In this document: positions 6,517 to 8,672 of the stretch, one piece after another
Layout: every line of letters starts with the position of its first letter
Position numbering within the stretch: position 1 is the first letter of the stretch
The notes under the pieces: model-generated
Databases searched by the model: none
The model's input: the letters and a program-made list of their open reading frames with translations, nothing else
What the model was told of the DNA's origin: nothing
Source: Flavobacteriales bacterium
GTDB taxonomy: Bacteria > Bacteroidota > Bacteroidia > Flavobacteriales_D > Parvicellaceae
Length of the DNA: 8,672 bases
Reading direction: 5' to 3'
Assembly (NCBI GenBank): GCA_027047735.1
Contig: JALTUD010000077.1
Location: forward strand, 1-8,672
Program-made: the position numbers and the translations under genes

Positions 6517-8672
6517 TTGAATTTAAACTACAACATAACAACCATTGCTAAAGCAATTGACTGTATTAATGTAGTAAATAACGCAGCGACTATCAATACC
6601 GTTTTTATTGATAGTCGCTGTTTTTTTGATGCAAATACTTCATTGTTTTTTGCCTTAAGGGGTAACAAAAAGGACGGGCATCAATTCATAGAAGAACTCT
6701 ATAAAAAAGGACTTCGCTATTTTGTAGTGGATGATAACAGCAGGAATCTGCCTAAGCTAAAAAATATTGTTTATTTAAAAGTAGAAAATACACTTGTTGC
6801 ACTCCAAAAATTGGCATTATTTCACCGGAACAACTTTCATCTTCCAACAATTGCTATTACGGGAAGTAACGGTAAAACAAGTATAAAGGAGTGGTTGTAT
6901 ATTTATCTGAAAGATTTCTATAATATCGTAAGAAGTCCCAAAAGTTACAATTCTCAAATTGGTGTTCCGCTTTCTTTGTTGCAGATTAATTCACAACATA
7001 CGTTGGCTATCATTGAGGCGGGTATTTCTCAAAAAGGAGAAATGGAAAAACTCGAATCGATGATTCAACCTGATTACGGAATTTTGAGTAAAATAGGAAC
7101 GGCACATTTAGAGAATTTTTCCAATAGGGAAGAGCTGGAAAATGAAAAATTACAGCTTTTTGAAAATGTTGTGTTTTTTCATCATTATAAAGACAATTTC
7201 CAAAAAATAAAAAAAGAAGATGAGTCTTTTATTATCGAAAAAACTATTCCTCATTCCTCTTATACGGAAATAGTTCTAAGAAACAACCAAAAGGAGTTTG
7301 TTTGTAAACTGTCTTTTACCGATAAAGCTTCTATCGAAAACGCATGTACATGTATTTTGTTTTTGCTCAAATTTAATATTCCTGTCGAACATATTGTTTG
7401 TCAAACAGAAAAATTGCCGGCAATTGCCTTTCGACTGGAAACACAAAAAGGGAATAACAATAATACAATTATCAGGGATAACTACAATTCTAATCTAACT
7501 TCACTTTCCATTGCTTTAGATTATACTCAGCGATTTAACCAACAGAAAAAGGTAATTTTGTTGACCGACTTATTACAAGATAAAATATCAACCGAGCATC
7601 TATATCAAGAAGTCGCTAAGCTCATCAATCAAAGAAAGCCGGATGTTTTTGTTGGTATAGGTGAGAATATGAAGAAATTTCAACATTTGTTTCATCATGG
7701 ACATTTCTATCAAAATGTTGAAGATTTTATACAGGGATTCAATCTAAAGAAACTCGATAACGCTTGTATCTTGATTAAAGGAACAAAAGACTTTAGGTTA
7801 GACAAAATCAACCGCTTGTTGGTGCATCAAACTCATCAAACTTTTTTAGAAATAGATTTAACCGCTCTTTTGCAAAATATAGACTATTACAAAAGTAAAT
7901 TAAATCCCCAAACCCGACTAATGTGTATGGTAAAAGCGTTTGGTTATGGTTCGGGTATTCGTGAAATTTCTACTATTTTACAACATCATAATATTGACTA
8001 TTTAGGTGTTGCTTATACAGATGAGGGTGTTGAACTCAGAGAGCAAGGGATTAAAATACCGATATTGGTTATGAATCCCGAAGAAGTGTCCTACGAAGAA
8101 ATTATACATTACCAATTAGAACCTTCGATATACAGTTTGCATCAATTAGAAAACTTTATTCACTTCCTTATTGACAAAAACAAACGTTCTTATCCTGTTC
8201 ATTTAAAAATAGATACAGGAATGCATCGCTTAGGTTTTTTAGAAGAAGACGTCGAAGAACTAATCGCTACGCTCAACAGTCAACCCGAAATTTATGTGAA
8301 AGGTATTTTTAGTCACTTAGCGGTAGCCGATGAAAAGGAAGAAAAAGGTTTTACTTTGGCTCAAATAGAAAAATTCAAACAAATTAGCAACAGAATAGAA
8401 ACGAATATCGGCTATTCAACAACCAAACACATTCTTAATTCGGCAGGAATAGAGTATTTTCCTTCATTTCAATTCGATATGGTTCGTTTAGGTATCGGAA
8501 TGTACGGAGTTTATCATCATCCACATACAATACCGGTACACACTTTAAAGACAAAAATATCACAAATTAAAACCGTAAAAAAAGGCGAATACATAGGCTA
8601 CGGAAAATCTGTGCGAACCGAGGAAGATACAATTATCGGGATTATCCCCATCGGGTATGCCGATGGATTTTC
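6517..8672 (+). CDS. murF-alr: Bifunctional UDP-MurNAc-tripeptide:D-Ala-D-Ala ligase / alanine racemase (3' end beyond window)
   Basis: This fusion links MurF, which adds D-Ala-D-Ala to the UDP-MurNAc tripeptide, to the PLP racemase that makes D-alanine. The frame stays open for 718 codons to the window edge. MurF part: IDSR (31-34), FFALRG, DGHQFI, P-loop GSNGKT (116-121), SYNSQIGVPLSLL, IGTAHLENF, and DNYNSN (321-326) for the usual DSYNANP. The racemase begins near residue 443: K473 in MVKAFGYGSG is the PLP lysine; R571 (TGMHRLGF), H600 (SHLAVAD) and R657 (MVRLGIGMYG) are the expected PLP-pocket residues; Y695 (IGYGKS) is the catalytic tyrosine, 19 residues before Y714 of IGYADGF, as in Geobacillus Alr. 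There is no in-frame ATG before the MurF motifs, so TTG at 6517, giving (M)NLNYNITTIAKAI, is the best start. It lies 11 bases after gcvP, suggesting co-transcription. A terminator-like hairpin lies inside its first 40 codons. Confidence 0.93.
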   Translation, partial: MNLNYNITTIAKAIDCINVVNNAATINTVFIDSRCFFDANTSLFFALRGNKKDGHQFIEELYKKGLRYFVVDDNSRNLPKLKNIVYLKVENTLVALQKLALFHRNNFHLPTIAITGSNGKTSIKEWLYIYLKDFYNIVRSPKSYNSQIGVPLSLLQINSQHTLAIIEAGISQKGEMEKLESMIQPDYGILSKIGTAHLENFSNREELENEKLQLFENVVFFHHYKDNFQKIKKEDESFIIEKTIPHSSYTEIVLRNNQKEFVCKLSFTDKASIENACTCILFLLKFNIPVEHIVCQTEKLPAIAFRLETQKGNNNNTIIRDNYNSNLTSLSIALDYTQRFNQQKKVILLTDLLQDKISTEHLYQEVAKLINQRKPDVFVGIGENMKKFQHLFHHGHFYQNVEDFIQGFNLKKLDNACILIKGTKDFRLDKINRLLVHQTHQTFLEIDLTALLQNIDYYKSKLNPQTRLMCMVKAFGYGSGIREISTILQHHNIDYLGVAYTDEGVELREQGIKIPILVMNPEEVSYEEIIHYQLEPSIYSLHQLENFIHFLIDKNKRSYPVHLKIDTGMHRLGFLEEDVEELIATLNSQPEIYVKGIFSHLAVADEKEEKGFTLAQIEKFKQISNRIETNIGYSTTKHILNSAGIEYFPSFQFDMVRLGIGMYGVYHHPHTIPVHTLKTKISQIKTVKKGEYIGYGKSVRTEEDTIIGIIPIGYADGF
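6584..6627 (+). terminator. Intrinsic-terminator-like hairpin within the murF-alr start
   Basis: CAGCGACTATCAATA (6584-6598) pairs perfectly with TATTGATAGTCGCTG (6606-6620) across a 7-nt loop, and seven T residues follow (6621-6627). This is the shape of a plus-strand intrinsic terminator, 79 bases after the gcvP stop. The minus strand lacks a T-tract, so it is one-directional. It is fully inside the murF-alr frame (codons 23-37) and encodes the conserved IDSR motif. It could end gcvP transcripts or act as an attenuator for murF-alr. Activity is inferred from shape alone. Confidence 0.6.

Noticed and set aside
6326..6541. Minus-strand small gene between gcvP and murF-alr
   Set aside because: It is antisense to the conserved gcvP C-terminus and has no recognisable protein features.
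7298..7498. 66-codon plus-strand open frame
   Set aside because: It lies wholly inside murF-alr in another frame and shows no family motif.

Overview
This 8.7 kb AT-rich window most likely comes from a Bacteroidota chromosome, probably class Flavobacteriia. The evidence is the low GC content, starts without Shine-Dalgarno sequences in A-rich leaders, a TACCTTTG box matching the Bacteroidota -7 consensus TAnnTTTG, a MurF-alanine racemase fusion typical of the phylum, and a four-helix FtsK with a long P/E-rich linker. The genus cannot be fixed from sequence alone.

Layout. Positions 1-127 hold the right end of an IS66-family insertion sequence: the last 33 codons of its transposase, then a terminal repeat ending in CGCTTAC. 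Positions 143-219 hold a short, internally deleted copy of a palindromic repeat. Then comes ftsK (229-2766, minus strand), the DNA translocase of division and chromosome segregation. The 877-bp gap 2767-3643 between divergent ftsK and gcvP has no credible gene. It is packed with repeats: three roughly 146-183-bp imperfect palindromes (A 2926-3108, B 3088-3258, C 3475-3620), a different hairpin repeat (3250-3335) and a perfect 20-bp-stem hairpin (3332-3389). A likely gcvP promoter lies at 3442-3449. gcvP (3644-6505) encodes full-length glycine decarboxylase. Eleven bases later, from a TTG start at 6517, a murF-alr fusion gene runs off the window end. It is intact as far as seen, including the racemase catalytic lysine and tyrosine.

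The genes are core functions (division, one-carbon/glycine metabolism, peptidoglycan precursor synthesis), and no common pathway links them. The unusual content is structural. (1) The palindromes A, B and C have a 40-nt central hairpin whose AT stem differs between copies at five positions, all compensated on the opposite arm. Two short flanking blocks are nearly invariant. (2) Copy C lies between the inferred gcvP promoter and start codon, so the gcvP leader RNA would carry the whole hairpin. (3) A textbook intrinsic-terminator shape (15-bp perfect stem, 7-nt loop, T7) lies inside the first 40 codons of murF-alr, over the conserved IDSR motif. It could terminate gcvP transcripts or couple murF-alr expression to translation. 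These functional readings are inference; the sequence relations are directly visible.
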